Below are positions 47,310 through 57,971 of a stretch of 64,000 nucleotides of DNA, piece by piece. Numbering within the stretch: position 1 is the first letter of the stretch; each line of letters opens with the position of its first letter. The notes beneath the pieces are model-generated. The model made no database searches. It was not told where the DNA came from and worked only from the letters and a program-made list of their open reading frames with translations. The DNA is from Tremella fuciformis (Eukaryota; Basidiomycota; Tremellomycetes; Tremellales; Tremellaceae): positions 1,612,001 through 1,676,000 of the forward strand of contig CP136492.1 in assembly GCA_032768795.1 (NCBI GenBank), written 5' to 3'. A program made the position numbers and the translations under genes.

Positions 47310-47992
47310 CTAGGTAGATCGTGCAGGAAAGTGCGCGATAGGGCGTAGCTCGTTATTTCAATTCTTTTTTAGCTCTGAATTTCTAATCAGGTATTCAAGT
47401 TATTGGTTCTCAGGCAATTTGGAAAACCTAATGCAATTCCTTGTTCTTTGGTTCCGTTAGACATGGGGGGGTGGGACACCCCCCCAAGACCCCCCCTTGC
47501 GCCTAGCGGCGCAGCCATCGCAGCCCTTACGGGTCAAGCATCCGGCAAAGCCGGATGTACTGTAGAACATTGATTAGTTGCAAGCTAAAGCACTTCATCA
47601 AGAGATGCGCAAGTGCTTGTTGGGCATGCTAGGCTGATCAGATGATCATAGGCATGCCAAGCTGGTCACAGGGGCTATGTCACAGCTGCCACCTGGCAAG
47701 CCTATTGCAGTCTTGTCAGACTTGCGCTATTGTAACCATTTTGGTGCAATGATAGGGCAGGGTATGGCAGTAGCTATGTAGGCGATTGGTTCTGCTACAG
47801 AGATCATTCCATGCATCAGCCTCATGCATAGATCTTTATTCTCTGATGAAAGGCAATTTGGCAAGGACACAATGCATATTAGGATTGTGCTGATGAAATC
47901 AGAATGGCCGGAATTTTCTTATTTAATTCCCCCATTTACCGTTTTCGTTCCAGGGACACCCGCAGAAATTCGCCCCGTAAGAGCTACGCTGA
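47310..47992 (-). mobile_element. Helitron-like non-autonomous element, copy 1
   Basis: A 683-bp non-coding repeat present three times in the window with no difference that I can see. Read on its own strand it starts TCAGCGTAGCTC and ends CTACCTAG followed by T. The end has a hairpin TCGCGCA-CTTTCC-TGCACGA (one mismatch) five bases before CTAG. A TC start, a CTRR end and a subterminal 3' hairpin are the marks of Helitrons. This copy is flanked by T on the 5' side and T on the 3' side. No terminal target duplication is visible, as expected for the class. Confidence 0.72.
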
Positions 47993-48604
47993 AAATGGTC
48001 TGAGAACCACAGGCAGGGTGAAGGAGGAGCGGGATCAAATGACCGCGATGCTGGAACTGGCAACGTCGCCAATCCCCGCCGTCGTATAGGTCGACCTGAC
48101 TCTAGACCGAGACAAGAGTTTCTGAGATGACAAAATGACTCAGACTCGGGGAGGGGGAGAAGTGGTCGATGAGAGTGGCTACCGGCGACTGCGCGAGTCG
48201 TGATGCATGCGAAGACCTTGGAGGAGGGGATGGAGTATGGTCGTACCGGTACGCGTTCAGGGGTGGCGAACCGGGTGGCAAACGCGTTAGCGTTGCCCGT
48301 GGCGTTGACGCAGAGGAGCAGAGGCTGAGGTCGACCAGGCAAGTCTCCGATGCTTATGTAGAAGGAGCTTGAGTGGCTACGCGTTATTGCATGCTCTGGC
48401 TAGCCCTCTGCTTCTGATGAGTGGCGAGTGAGAAAGGAGGCATATGACCACTTTGGCTGCTCGTCTCGACCGAGCAGTAACGCTCCTGCGTGCTCAGCCC
48501 AACTTGCCCCTTGAGGCCGTTCAAGTATGAGACACTCGTCTCAGGCCAGAGATGCTGAAGTACGGCAGTCGATCGGTTCCATGAATGATACTGTACAATT
48601 GCCA
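47993..48604. other. Spacer after Helitron-like copy 1
   Basis: About 610 bp. A minus-strand open frame (47923-48342) runs from here into the element and ends in element sequence. It has no recognisable domain and I do not call it a gene. Nothing else is seen. Confidence 0.45.
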
Positions 48605-49536
48605 TCACTGCTCTACCTTTGCAGTCATGATCCCCAGACATACAGACGGGACCTCTATCTCTTCCTCTGCGTCTGACTTCTGCCACTTCTCCTTCTGTTC
48701 CGCTGGCAGGGCAATCATGACTCCTATCGTCAGATCCTCTTCGTCCTCGGGCAATCGCCAAGCAGGGCCATTCCGTTCTGGAATCGTGGTCGCCGTGCCC
48801 ATGCGGTTCATCCCTGGCCGCTCGGGTATAGGAGGTAGGGTGGAGTGCGGATTGAATATGGCTCGAAGCGGGTTGCGGCTGATGGGCGGGAGAGGGGGCA
48901 TGACGAAAGGTTCGGTTGAAGGTGGCTCGGGAGGAGGAAAACGGACTATGCCGACGGGCTGGGAGTCAGCAACGACATGCCCACAACTGCGACCGTCGCT
49001 GGCGGAAGAGACTCACTGTGATGTCGTCCCAGTCGGCATCTGTAGACTCGAGTGGCTGGATTGACGATCTGGAGGAAGAGAAGTCGTCCTGCTTCTCGAG
49101 CAGCATCTCGCTCTCCCAGAGACTCGGCACCGGTCCGACCTTCTTGACCTTCTTGTTCGGCCGGCCCAAACCGAGCGCTACGACGGCATCTTCAGGTAGC
49201 GCCTCGCCACGACGAATGGCCTCCTCGACCCGTCTTTGAAAATTTCGCCGGACGATGTATGCTCGAAGCAGTAACGAGCCCGAGATGAGCGCGAGGATGA
49301 CAATGGTGATGAGAAAGGTGAATAGATAGAGCGAGGACGACCTGCTCGGTCAGCACAGAGCCTCATGCATTGCACAGAGCATATGCATGGCTGTAAGGAG
49401 AGACTGACACTCCGTTGCCGCTGCTGCCGCCGCTGCTCGAGGCCGAGGATGAGGCCGAGCTAGTCGTCGCACCCGTCCCGAACGGATCGAAATCGGTCGA
49501 GGTGGTCGTGGGCGTCGGCGTCACAGAGGCGCTCAT
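48605..49536 (-). CDS. Single-pass membrane protein, unknown function
   Basis: Three exons, about 280 residues. ATG at 49536 gives MSASVTPTPTTTSTDFDPFG and a Ser/Gly-rich extracellular stretch (ASSSASSSGGSSGNG). A single membrane helix follows, YLFTFLITIVILALISGSLL, then a basic RAYIVRRNFQRRVEEAIRRG. The cytoplasmic part has GLGRPNKKVKKVGPVPSLWE, a Pro-rich stretch (PPPEPPSTEPFVMPPLPPIS) and EEDLTIGVMIALPAEQKEKW. It ends EVPSVCLGIMTAKVEQ at 48605, but an intron after TAK could extend it. The layout recurs in basidiomycete hypothetical proteins; I do not recognise a function. Confidence 0.68.
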
Positions 49537-50080
49537 GGTTGCCTAGGGGGGCGTATCACCGGTGCTGCAGCATGAGAGTGATGATGTGGTGGAACGATAT
49601 GAGATGGTGAATAGAAAGAAGCTGAGATCGGGCTCGGGCAGTCGTCATCTGCACACAGCATCGGCAAAGAGACTGAGCGACAGAGATTGATATCCAGGGA
49701 CGGATACCACATGGCAATTCAGAGATCTCGGTCATGGATTCATGGGCTCATGCCGCCGGAATAGAACACCTCGGCGAGATGCGAATGCGAGTGACTACAG
49801 AAGCATTGCATAGCGTAGTGGGTGAAGGGCGACAGAGCGCTACACAGTCATGCTCGCGTGCCGCCTCCCTCATCCCCTGCTCCGAACATGGCAATCGAAG
49901 CATGATCTGCCGTAACACTTGGCCTTTAGTCCGTGGGCGGACCAAGAGACGACTCGAGTCTGCCGCAACTGGGAGCCCCTAAGCCTGCTACCCGCAAGAG
50001 TCGACTCTCGATCTAGGATAGCGAGGGTATGATATGCGTGACGCCTTCACTGGGCCAGGCGGGGTCGGAGCTCGGGAGTA
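49537..50080. other. Spacer upstream of the MITE
   Basis: About 540 bp between the single-pass membrane protein and the MITE. No feature is recognised. Confidence 0.45.
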
Positions 50081-50336
50081 GTGGGTGTCAATTGCTATTT
50101 TCCGGTTGTCAGCGGTGACAATTCGGTCCCAAACCGGAAATAATTGTCACAACTCACAATTCCAAGTCACAACAGCTTCGAGCGGTTGTCAGATGTGACA
50201 ATTCATTTGGCCATGCCTAATCACCAAATTTTCCGAAATCTAGGGGGAATGTGTACGCCTATCGACTTAGATAGGCTGGGGGCGTCAATTGCCGTTGTTA
50301 GAACTGGCAATTGGCCGGTTTGCAATTGACACCCAC
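50081..50336. mobile_element. MITE with 15-bp perfect terminal inverted repeats and TA duplication
   Basis: A 256-bp AT-richer segment bounded by GTGGGTGTCAATTGC on the left and its exact reverse complement on the right. TA flanks both ends (50079-50080 and 50337-50338), the target duplication of Tc1/mariner-type transposons. It is non-coding. Inside are two related 21-bp direct repeats at 50104-50124 and 50184-50204, each an imperfect palindrome around TTGTCA and TGACAA, and further TGACAATT/AATTGTCAC motifs. It lies about 300 bp upstream of the carrier gene. Confidence 0.72.
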
Positions 50337-50630
50337 TAACTAGTAGTAATCGGTCCTATGCTGGATTTGGTTTACTTTGAGCAAAGTCCGGCTTTTACCG
50401 GTCGGCGTCCCCAATCGCTCTAACCCATGCTCGTCATACTCCCAACATCCCCCAACTTGTGTCCACCAAATGCCCAATTGATATCTACTAGCTCAAGACC
50501 GCTCTGATCTTACCGACACCGCCTCTGTACATAATCCTTCCAGACATCAGCGCATACAGAACCGCGTCCCGCCGGCTGCCCGCCCCCACCACCTCGGGAG
50601 GAGGCGGCGTGTGATGGACCCGACGACCGC

Positions 50631-52136
50631 ATGCCAAGCTTTCAGCTGCCCCTCCGACCTTCCCCTCCCTCAGCATCCGCACCACCCGATAACACCCCGG
50701 AGAGCTCTGCGCGAGCTGGCACGCAGTCCAACATTGCAACGCCGTCTACCGAGCCGAGGCTAACGACTATTGCGCTCCTGCCGGCTAACGCGGAGCAGCA
50801 CGAGGAGGACCATCACGAGGGTGTCACCTGGAGGGAGAGAGTCGGGGAGGTCATGTCGGACAATCAGCTGGTGATCAACACGTTCATCGCCGGCGGCCTG
50901 GCCGGCGCGGCGAGCAGGACGGTCGTAAGTCCGCTGGAAAGGCTCAAGATCATCTTGTGGGTCACCCGTCACATCTCATGTGGCACGTAACTGACGTGCA
51001 GGCAAGTCCAGACCGCGGGCAAGGCCGGTGCGGGGCAAGCTTATACGGGAGTATGGGACTCTCTGGCGCGTATGTGGCGAGAGGAGGGCTTTCAAGGGTT
51101 CATGAAGGGTAACGGTATCAATGTCATCCGGGTGAGACCTTTCCGGTATACGGATGGCCCGAGCTGATAGATAAGATACTACCTTACTCGGCTCTGCAGT
51201 TCACAGTGAGTCACTGCGCCCGTCGGGAATTAGAGACGCTGATAGCTAGTCGTATGGCGGTTTCAAGAGCCTTCTGCGGAGTTGGTCTGGGCATGATGAG
51301 CTCTCGACTCCCGCACGACTTGCTGCAGGTGCCGGAGCGGGAATCGTGGCAGTCTGTAAGACGACCTGCTGCTCGAGTTAGATCTTGGAGCTCATTCGCA
51401 GCCGCGACATACCCGTTGGATCTCGTCAGAGCTCGACTGTCGATAGCTACGGCGAATCTTGCGACTCATCACGGTATGGACGCGTTCAGCGCAGACGACG
51501 CCAAGCTGGGCATCATGGGCATGACTAAGAAGGTGTACCGAACGGAAGGTGGCGTACGGGGACTATATCGAGGCTGCTGGGCAACAGCTGTCGGCGTAGC
51601 GCCATACGGTATGTCAAACTTGCCTTGTCCACGAAGGTGGCTCACGCATAGTCTCGCTTAACTTCTATATCTACGAGACTCGTCAGTCCGGATCTAGTCT
51701 TCCGTCGCCTGGCTGACATCTTCAGTGCGAAGCGTGTTCCTGCCCGATCACCTGGATCCCCTCACCAGCTCGACCGAGTACGCCTTCCGCAAATTGGCCT
51801 GTGGCGGCCTGGCCGGAGCTACATCGCTCATCTTCACCCATCCCTTCGACGTGCTACGGCGGAAACTGCAGGTCGCAGGGTTGAGCAGTGTCTCGCCTCA
51901 GTATGACGGCGCCATCGATGCGATGCGACAGATTATCAAGGCCGAGGGGTTCTGGAACGGCATGTAGTGAGTCTCGGCCTCAACCGAGAGCGATCTTCGG
52001 TCTGACGAACAGCCGTGGCTTGACGCCGAATATCATCAAAGTGGCGCCGAGTATCGCAGTATCGTTCTACACATTCGAGACGGTACGAGACTTTTTGTGC
52101 TGGTCTCAGGACACACACGCAGAAGAGGGAGTGTAG
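50631..52136 (+). CDS. Mitochondrial carrier family (SLC25) transporter
   Basis: Spliced gene of about 380 residues with a polar N-terminal extension (MPSFQLPLRPSPPSASAPPD) before the carrier core. The three tandem modules each show the Px[DE]xx[KR] signature: AASRTVVSPLERLKIIL, TYPLDLVRARLSIATANL and FTHPFDVLRRKLQVAGL. The [DE]Gxx matrix segments are EEGFQGFMKGNGINVIR, EGGVRGLYRGCWATAVGVAP and EGFWNGM. The set resembles the SLC25A16/A42/Leu5 group linked to CoA transport, but the substrate cannot be settled by eye. Some exon borders around 51.2-51.4 kb are unclear. Confidence 0.9.
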
Positions 52137-52454
52137 GAGAAGTGTATATCACACCACAAGAAATCATTTCGGGTCAGATCGATGAGTGTCTGCGCGCACT
52201 CGGGTGTATAACATACGGCATACAAGGTGATCTAGAAGCATTGTTCTCAGGCGAAAGAGCCTTCATCCATGCATACGCGCGTTACAAGAGACCGTCTGGC
52301 TGTTGTGTCGCTTGATAATCAATGCCACGTCGTGTAAGTGGAGGGCCAAGACGGTCCAAGTGGAGGGTGGAGATCCCTCCACCGGCGTGCCTCTCTCCTC
52401 AGATGGAGGCTCGTGCACTTTCGGCCGTAGATCGTCAAGGATCCCAATGGATGA
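52137..52454. other. Carrier 3' region
   Basis: About 320 bp between the carrier stop and Helitron-like copy 2. It holds GTGGAGGG repeats on + (about 52338-52370). No gene is supported. Confidence 0.45.
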
Positions 52455-53137
52455 TCAGCGTAGCTCTTACGGGGCGAATTTCTGCGGGTGTCCCTGGAAC
52501 GAAAACGGTAAATGGGGGAATTAAATAAGAAAATTCCGGCCATTCTGATTTCATCAGCACAATCCTAATATGCATTGTGTCCTTGCCAAATTGCCTTTCA
52601 TCAGAGAATAAAGATCTATGCATGAGGCTGATGCATGGAATGATCTCTGTAGCAGAACCAATCGCCTACATAGCTACTGCCATACCCTGCCCTATCATTG
52701 CACCAAAATGGTTACAATAGCGCAAGTCTGACAAGACTGCAATAGGCTTGCCAGGTGGCAGCTGTGACATAGCCCCTGTGACCAGCTTGGCATGCCTATG
52801 ATCATCTGATCAGCCTAGCATGCCCAACAAGCACTTGCGCATCTCTTGATGAAGTGCTTTAGCTTGCAACTAATCAATGTTCTACAGTACATCCGGCTTT
52901 GCCGGATGCTTGACCCGTAAGGGCTGCGATGGCTGCGCCGCTAGGCGCAAGGGGGGGTCTTGGGGGGGTGTCCCACCCCCCCATGTCTAACGGAACCAAA
53001 GAACAAGGAATTGCATTAGGTTTTCCAAATTGCCTGAGAACCAATAACTTGAATACCTGATTAGAAATTCAGAGCTAAAAAAGAATTGAAATAACGAGCT
53101 ACGCCCTATCGCGCACTTTCCTGCACGATCTACCTAG
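52455..53137 (+). mobile_element. Helitron-like non-autonomous element, copy 2
   Basis: 683 bp, same length and apparently the same sequence as copies 1 and 3. It begins TCAGCGTAGCTC after an A and ends CTACCTAG before a T, so it sits in an A|T target as classical Helitrons do. It is followed head to tail by copy 3 after only 12 bp (53138-53149). Confidence 0.74.
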
Positions 53138-53149
53138 TTCAGAACGTCA

Positions 53150-53832
53150 TCAGCGTAGCTCTTACGGGGCGAATTTCTGCGGGTGTCCCTGGAACGAAAA
53201 CGGTAAATGGGGGAATTAAATAAGAAAATTCCGGCCATTCTGATTTCATCAGCACAATCCTAATATGCATTGTGTCCTTGCCAAATTGCCTTTCATCAGA
53301 GAATAAAGATCTATGCATGAGGCTGATGCATGGAATGATCTCTGTAGCAGAACCAATCGCCTACATAGCTACTGCCATACCCTGCCCTATCATTGCACCA
53401 AAATGGTTACAATAGCGCAAGTCTGACAAGACTGCAATAGGCTTGCCAGGTGGCAGCTGTGACATAGCCCCTGTGACCAGCTTGGCATGCCTATGATCAT
53501 CTGATCAGCCTAGCATGCCCAACAAGCACTTGCGCATCTCTTGATGAAGTGCTTTAGCTTGCAACTAATCAATGTTCTACAGTACATCCGGCTTTGCCGG
53601 ATGCTTGACCCGTAAGGGCTGCGATGGCTGCGCCGCTAGGCGCAAGGGGGGGTCTTGGGGGGGTGTCCCACCCCCCCATGTCTAACGGAACCAAAGAACA
53701 AGGAATTGCATTAGGTTTTCCAAATTGCCTGAGAACCAATAACTTGAATACCTGATTAGAAATTCAGAGCTAAAAAAGAATTGAAATAACGAGCTACGCC
53801 CTATCGCGCACTTTCCTGCACGATCTACCTAG
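53150..53832 (+). mobile_element. Helitron-like non-autonomous element, copy 3
   Basis: 683 bp. Again A before TC and T after CTAG. Internal structure: inverted 9-mers GCGTAGCTC (53153-53161) and GAGCTACGC (53791-53799), placed asymmetrically relative to the two ends; a perfect stem CATCCGGC/GCCGGATG with a 3-nt loop (53585-53603); a G7 then C7 tract near 53646-53678; and the 3' terminal hairpin (53804-53823). No open reading frame of note is inside. It ends about 300 bp before the reductase 3 start. Confidence 0.74.
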
Positions 53833-54135
53833 TATCGAAGCGGCATCGTTGCTGTCGATGCTCGTTTGGAAGTATGCAGCACTCCGACCCGGCTGGGAAC
53901 GTTCGTACGCGCCCCGCAGTGCGGTGGAGGATGCTGAGTGATCCATCTATCATGGTCTTTCGGCACGCCGCGTTCGGAGTGGCCCACAACATGTTTACTG
54001 CGACCGAAAGGTATATAAGCCTGCAGATGTTGCGACACAGGCCCTCACTCGTCTCGCAAGACACCGCGCCTCGACTTGACTTTCAAGAGGATCGACTTGT
54101 GTACCTTAACCTGACCGACACGAACACCTAGCAGT
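53833..54135. other. Reductase 3 promoter region
   Basis: About 300 bp between Helitron-like copy 3 and the reductase 3 ATG, with a TATA motif. No gene is supported. Confidence 0.5.
54012..54019 (+). promoter_or_regulatory. TATA box of reductase 3
   Basis: TATATAAG about 120 bp before the ATG at 54136. Confidence 0.6.
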
Positions 54136-55456
54136 ATGCCCGCCGTCCTCATCACTGGCCTGAACGGCTTCGTCGCCGTACACACCGCGCTCAAATTCCT
54201 CGCGGAGGGATGGGACGTTGTTGGAACAGTCCGGTCTGCCCCCAAGGGCGATGCGACCCTTGCCCTGCCTCGCTTGGCGCCGTATGCGAAGGAGGGACGG
54301 GTCAGATATGTTTTGGTCGAGGACCTCATCGAGGGAGACTTTACAGAAGGTCTCAAGCAGGTTGACGCAGTGAGTGGTCTTCTAAGCTGAAGTGTGGAAG
54401 CGTGGCAGCGAAGGGTCGAGGCTGACATAAGGTCGCTCACTGTGCATCGCCATGGCATATGAATGGCAAGACGTGGGCAGAGTACAGGGATCCCGCTGTT
54501 CAGGGCACGACGCGCATCATGCAGCAAGCCGTCAACTTCCCCAGTGCGTACAACGAACGGCCCCGTGGCGGAATTCGTGCTGAGAGCAGACATCAAGGCT
54601 TTCAATATCATCTCTTCGTTCGCAGCGGTCGGCCCGCACCAGGTCCCGTTCTGGACTCTCAAAGGCCAGGTGTACAACGAAGACGACTGGATGCCGGAGA
54701 CGGAGCAAGACGCGGAGAACGCCGTGGACCACGGCGAGTGAGTTACCCTTCTGCATTGGGCAATACGTTGGCTGACGTGTAGTGGTAAAGCCCAGAAGCT
54801 TTGGTATTGCGCCTCGAAGACCCTTGCCGAGAGGGCCGCCTACGCTCTCGTCGAAAAGGTCAAGCCGCACTACACGCTCGCTACCCTCAACCCGCCCAGT
54901 GCGTCCCTCTCTCCTTTCCCCAGTTGGGGTTGCAACAGCTGACGGGCTCTCAGTGATCTTCGGCCCGTCATACCACTACGGCAGCGCCAAAGGCATCGAG
55001 TCTTCCGACGTCGCCACAGCAGCCCTGTGGGCATCTACCGTCGCAGGCGCCGACAAGACGGTCCCGGACACGCCCTTCATCGGGTGGTGCGACGTGCGCG
55101 ACGTCGCTGACGCGTTCTACGAGACGGTCGTCCGGCGATCTGAGGGGAGATTCGTGCTTGCTGGCGGGGTGTTCGATTACGATACCATCGCCGAAATTGC
55201 CGAGCGGTCGTTCCCCGAGTTGCAGAAGGCTGGCGCGATCCCGAAGCACCTCCCGCCGGGCCAGAACCCGTTGATCAAGGGCGGGTTCAGCATTGACACG
55301 CGCAAGGCCACAGCCGCGCTGGGCATCCACTGTGGGTCCAACTCTCGAGCTTGCTCGCGGAGCGCAGCTGATAGGACAGTCAAGACGCTCGAAGAGAGTG
55401 TCAAGGCTTCGGTCGAGCAGTTTGAAGAGCTTGGTGCGGTCGTCAAGACCGCTTGA
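54136..55456 (+). CDS. NAD(P)-dependent reductase 3 (extended SDR, Gre2/DFR-like)
   Basis: Third paralog, now on +. Start MPAVLITGLNGFVAVHTALK with the GLNGFVA nucleotide motif. It continues APKGDATLALPRL, GDFTEGLKQVDA, WHMNGKTWAEYRDPAVQGTT, KAFNIISSFAAVG, the active site LWYCASKTLAERAA, TLATLNPP, FGPSYHYGSAKGIE, and VRDVADAFYETVVRRSEGRF. The last exon ends EQFEELGAVVKTA. It is closest to reductase 1 (shared PAVLITGLNG, KGDATLALP, EGLKQVDA and a VKTA end), though that gene lies over 20 kb away on the other strand. Five introns. The substrate is unknown. Confidence 0.88.
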
Positions 55457-56195
55457 GCCTCGATATGGCCTATGTAGCGATTAGATATCATTTCGAGGTG
55501 CATTGGCATATGGCTTGTTAAGTTGCGTCCTCTCAATCCTACAAGTACCTTTCCTAGCGCGGGCTCACATCCACGGCCATAGAGCTCGGAAAACATCGCT
55601 TTCCGTCCGATCAGCGCAATTCAAGTCGAGCATCGCCTTGTCAGTACGAGGGTGGGTGACCTCCTCGGAACGCGGGGTGCTGTGGTTTTTGTCCTAGGTC
55701 ACCATCGTCCTAGTCTCTCCCCGACTTCGGTCGATGCGGTGCTCACACCGTGTGCCGCCCGGCCAGCATTTTGCAGTCATCGTGAGAAAGATCACTCACA
55801 TCGAAGTAGGGAATCGCCACTTTCACGCCACGTGTCACACTCCGCCCCTCGGGACGGAGATGAAGTCGCATCTCCGTGACCGGGACAAAGGACCCAGGCC
55901 TATATCGAGGCATCCCGACGAGCTCTGTCGCCCATCTCTCTTTCCCTTGGACAAATGCAGCCCAAACTGGCACACCATCGAGCTCGGACGCGCAGAGGGG
56001 GGGGAAGTGGCTGACACATCCGACCTCTGACTGCCCGGCGAGAGAGGAAACCTGACCAAGCAGCCGTGCGGAAGACCGGCGGCTCTCCCTTGAGCCCGAC
56101 AGGTCAAGGGGTATATAGATGGGGCTTTCCCCCCGCGACTCTCTTCTTCTAATCTGTCAATCTTAGCACACTAATCTTAACCCACTCTTAGCAAG
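55457..56195. other. Spacer between reductases 3 and 4
   Basis: About 740 bp. It includes a TATA motif for reductase 4 and a G-run (GAGGGGGGGGAAG at about 55995). Short open frames only, with no motif; I see no gene. Confidence 0.5.
56112..56118 (+). promoter_or_regulatory. TATA box of reductase 4
   Basis: TATATAG about 80 bp before the ATG at 56196. Confidence 0.5.
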
Positions 56196-57598
56196 ATGCC
56201 TACGGCGCTCATCACTGGCCTCAACGGCTTTGTGGCCGTCCATGCCGCTGCGCGTTTCCTGAGAGGCGGATGGGACGTCCGGGGGACAGTCCGGTCCGCC
56301 GACAAGGGCGACAAGGTGCTTGCGCTGCCAATCTTCGCCGACTATGTCGGCACGGACAGGCTCTCGTTCGTCGTGCTGAAAGATATGGTCAACGACGACT
56401 ACTCGGACGCGTTGGCAGGTGTGGACGCTGTGAGTCCGCCTGCATTTCCGGGTAGCAGCCTAGCTGGATAGGTAGCCGGCCGCACCAGTGACGAGGCTGA
56501 GGGTGCAGGTGGCGCATCTCGCCGCGCCCTTCACTTTCGCCGGCAAGTCGTGGCTCGAGTATAGAGACCCGTCTATCACAGCGACAGTCAGGGTGATGGA
56601 AGCGGCTGCGAAAGTCCCAAGTATGGCGACGAACCCCTGCGGGATACGGATATGGGGCTGACTTGTCCAGGTGTCAAGGCTTTCGCGCTCATGTCCACCG
56701 CTGGCGCGATCAATGAGCCCGGTCCTTGGTCGGCTCACGCGGGCAAGGTGTACACGGAGGACGACTGGTCGCCTCTGAGCGAGAAGTTTGCCGAGGACAC
56801 CAAAGATCCCGGAGACGGCGGGTGGGTCTGACTCTGTCTCACCTCTGATGCGGAGCTGAAGGAGCAGCAACTTTGCTCAGGTCGTTTGGTACTTTAGCGG
56901 CAAGAAGCTCGCTGAAGAGGCGGCGGTCGAGACGTACAAGAAGCTCGGGGACCCTTACTCTTTCACGCGTCTCTGCCCGCCAAGTGGGTTGCCCGCTGTC
57001 CAGTAAACTATTCATTCTCCCGCTCACCGACAGTGATCTACGGCCCGGCATACCACATGTCCTCTGCCGCCGACCTCGCCGCACCGGATATCTCGACGTA
57101 CCTCCTCTACGCGACCGTGGCAGCTGGCAGCGATAAGAGTGTCCCTGACACCCGCTACCCTCCTTGGGTCGACGTGAGTCGCCCCGAGCCCCATGCTCTG
57201 TCTTTGTCTCGCTGCTCAGGCTGAGATGGCAGGTGCGCGACCTCGTCGAGGGGCTCTTTGTGACGATCACTCAGAAGAAAGTCGGTCGATACATCCTCTC
57301 TTCCGGCACTACCGACTTTGACGGTATCGCCCGCTCTGCCGCGGCGTATCGCCCCGACCTTGACCAAGCGGGCTTCATCCCCAAGCACGCGAAGAAGGAA
57401 GAGTCGCCCCTTCTCAAGGGCACATTTGACATGGACGCGTCCAAGTCTAAGCGCGAGCTGGGCATCACCTGTACGTCCTCAGTAGGTGTAAAGAGTCTCA
57501 AGGTGCTGAGCCCAGTCCGCCCACTCGAAGCGCTGGTTCGTGATGTCGTGGATCAGTTCGAGAAGCTTGGAGCCTATACTAAGACGGCTGCAGTGTAA
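56196..57598 (+). CDS. NAD(P)-dependent reductase 4 (extended SDR, divergent)
   Basis: Fourth paralog. Start MPTALITGLNGFVAVHAAAR; then VRSADKGDKVLALPIFADYV, AHLAAPFTFAGKSWLEYRDP, KAFALMSTAGAINEPG, the active site VWYFSGKKLAEEAA, the RLCPP turn, YGPAYHMSSAADLAAPDIST, and VRDLVEGLFVTITQKKVGRY. It ends FEKLGAYTKTAAV. The YxxxK pair is kept, but the usual WYCASKK is changed to WYFSGKK, and the HCASPWH stretch to HLAAPFT, so its substrate pocket probably differs from reductases 1-3. Six exons. Confidence 0.86.
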
Positions 57599-57971
57599 GG
57601 CGAGGATACTCATCCTCGATATGGTGCATTCCGGCGACAATATGCATACTTTGAGCAGCGGGACCCACCTCGGTTCCAAAGGAGAGCATCATGTGGCTCA
57701 AGGGCCAAAAACTCCGTGCGGGAGCAAAAGCACGGTCCTTTCCTCGCACGGTGTCACTCGGACCTGACGCTGCTTCCTTTGAGGTCGACGTTGTCATCGC
57801 ATCCTCGGTCATGCGGGCTTCCACCGCCAGACACAAAAAGGGGATCAGCGCTAGCGCGTCCGGTCGCTTCGAAACCGCCGCCGTGTCAAGTCCCTCTCCA
57901 CCCCATACATATATGAACGCTCAGCTTGGCATGGCATCTCTACGCTGTGAAACCGTCCCACGTCTGACGCC
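57599..57971. other. Spacer between reductases 4 and 5
   Basis: About 370 bp. An AT-rich CATACATATATG at about 57904 may serve as TATA element for reductase 5. Nothing else is seen. Confidence 0.45.

Noticed and set aside
47923..48342. Minus-strand frame ending inside Helitron-like copy 1 as a gene
   Set aside because: No domain, no homologous structure nearby, and its 3' end is element sequence.
47310..53832. Solo LTR or TIR transposon interpretation of the 683-bp repeats
   Set aside because: No TG...CA ends and no direct target duplication at any of the three sites; terminal inverted repeats are absent at the exact ends.
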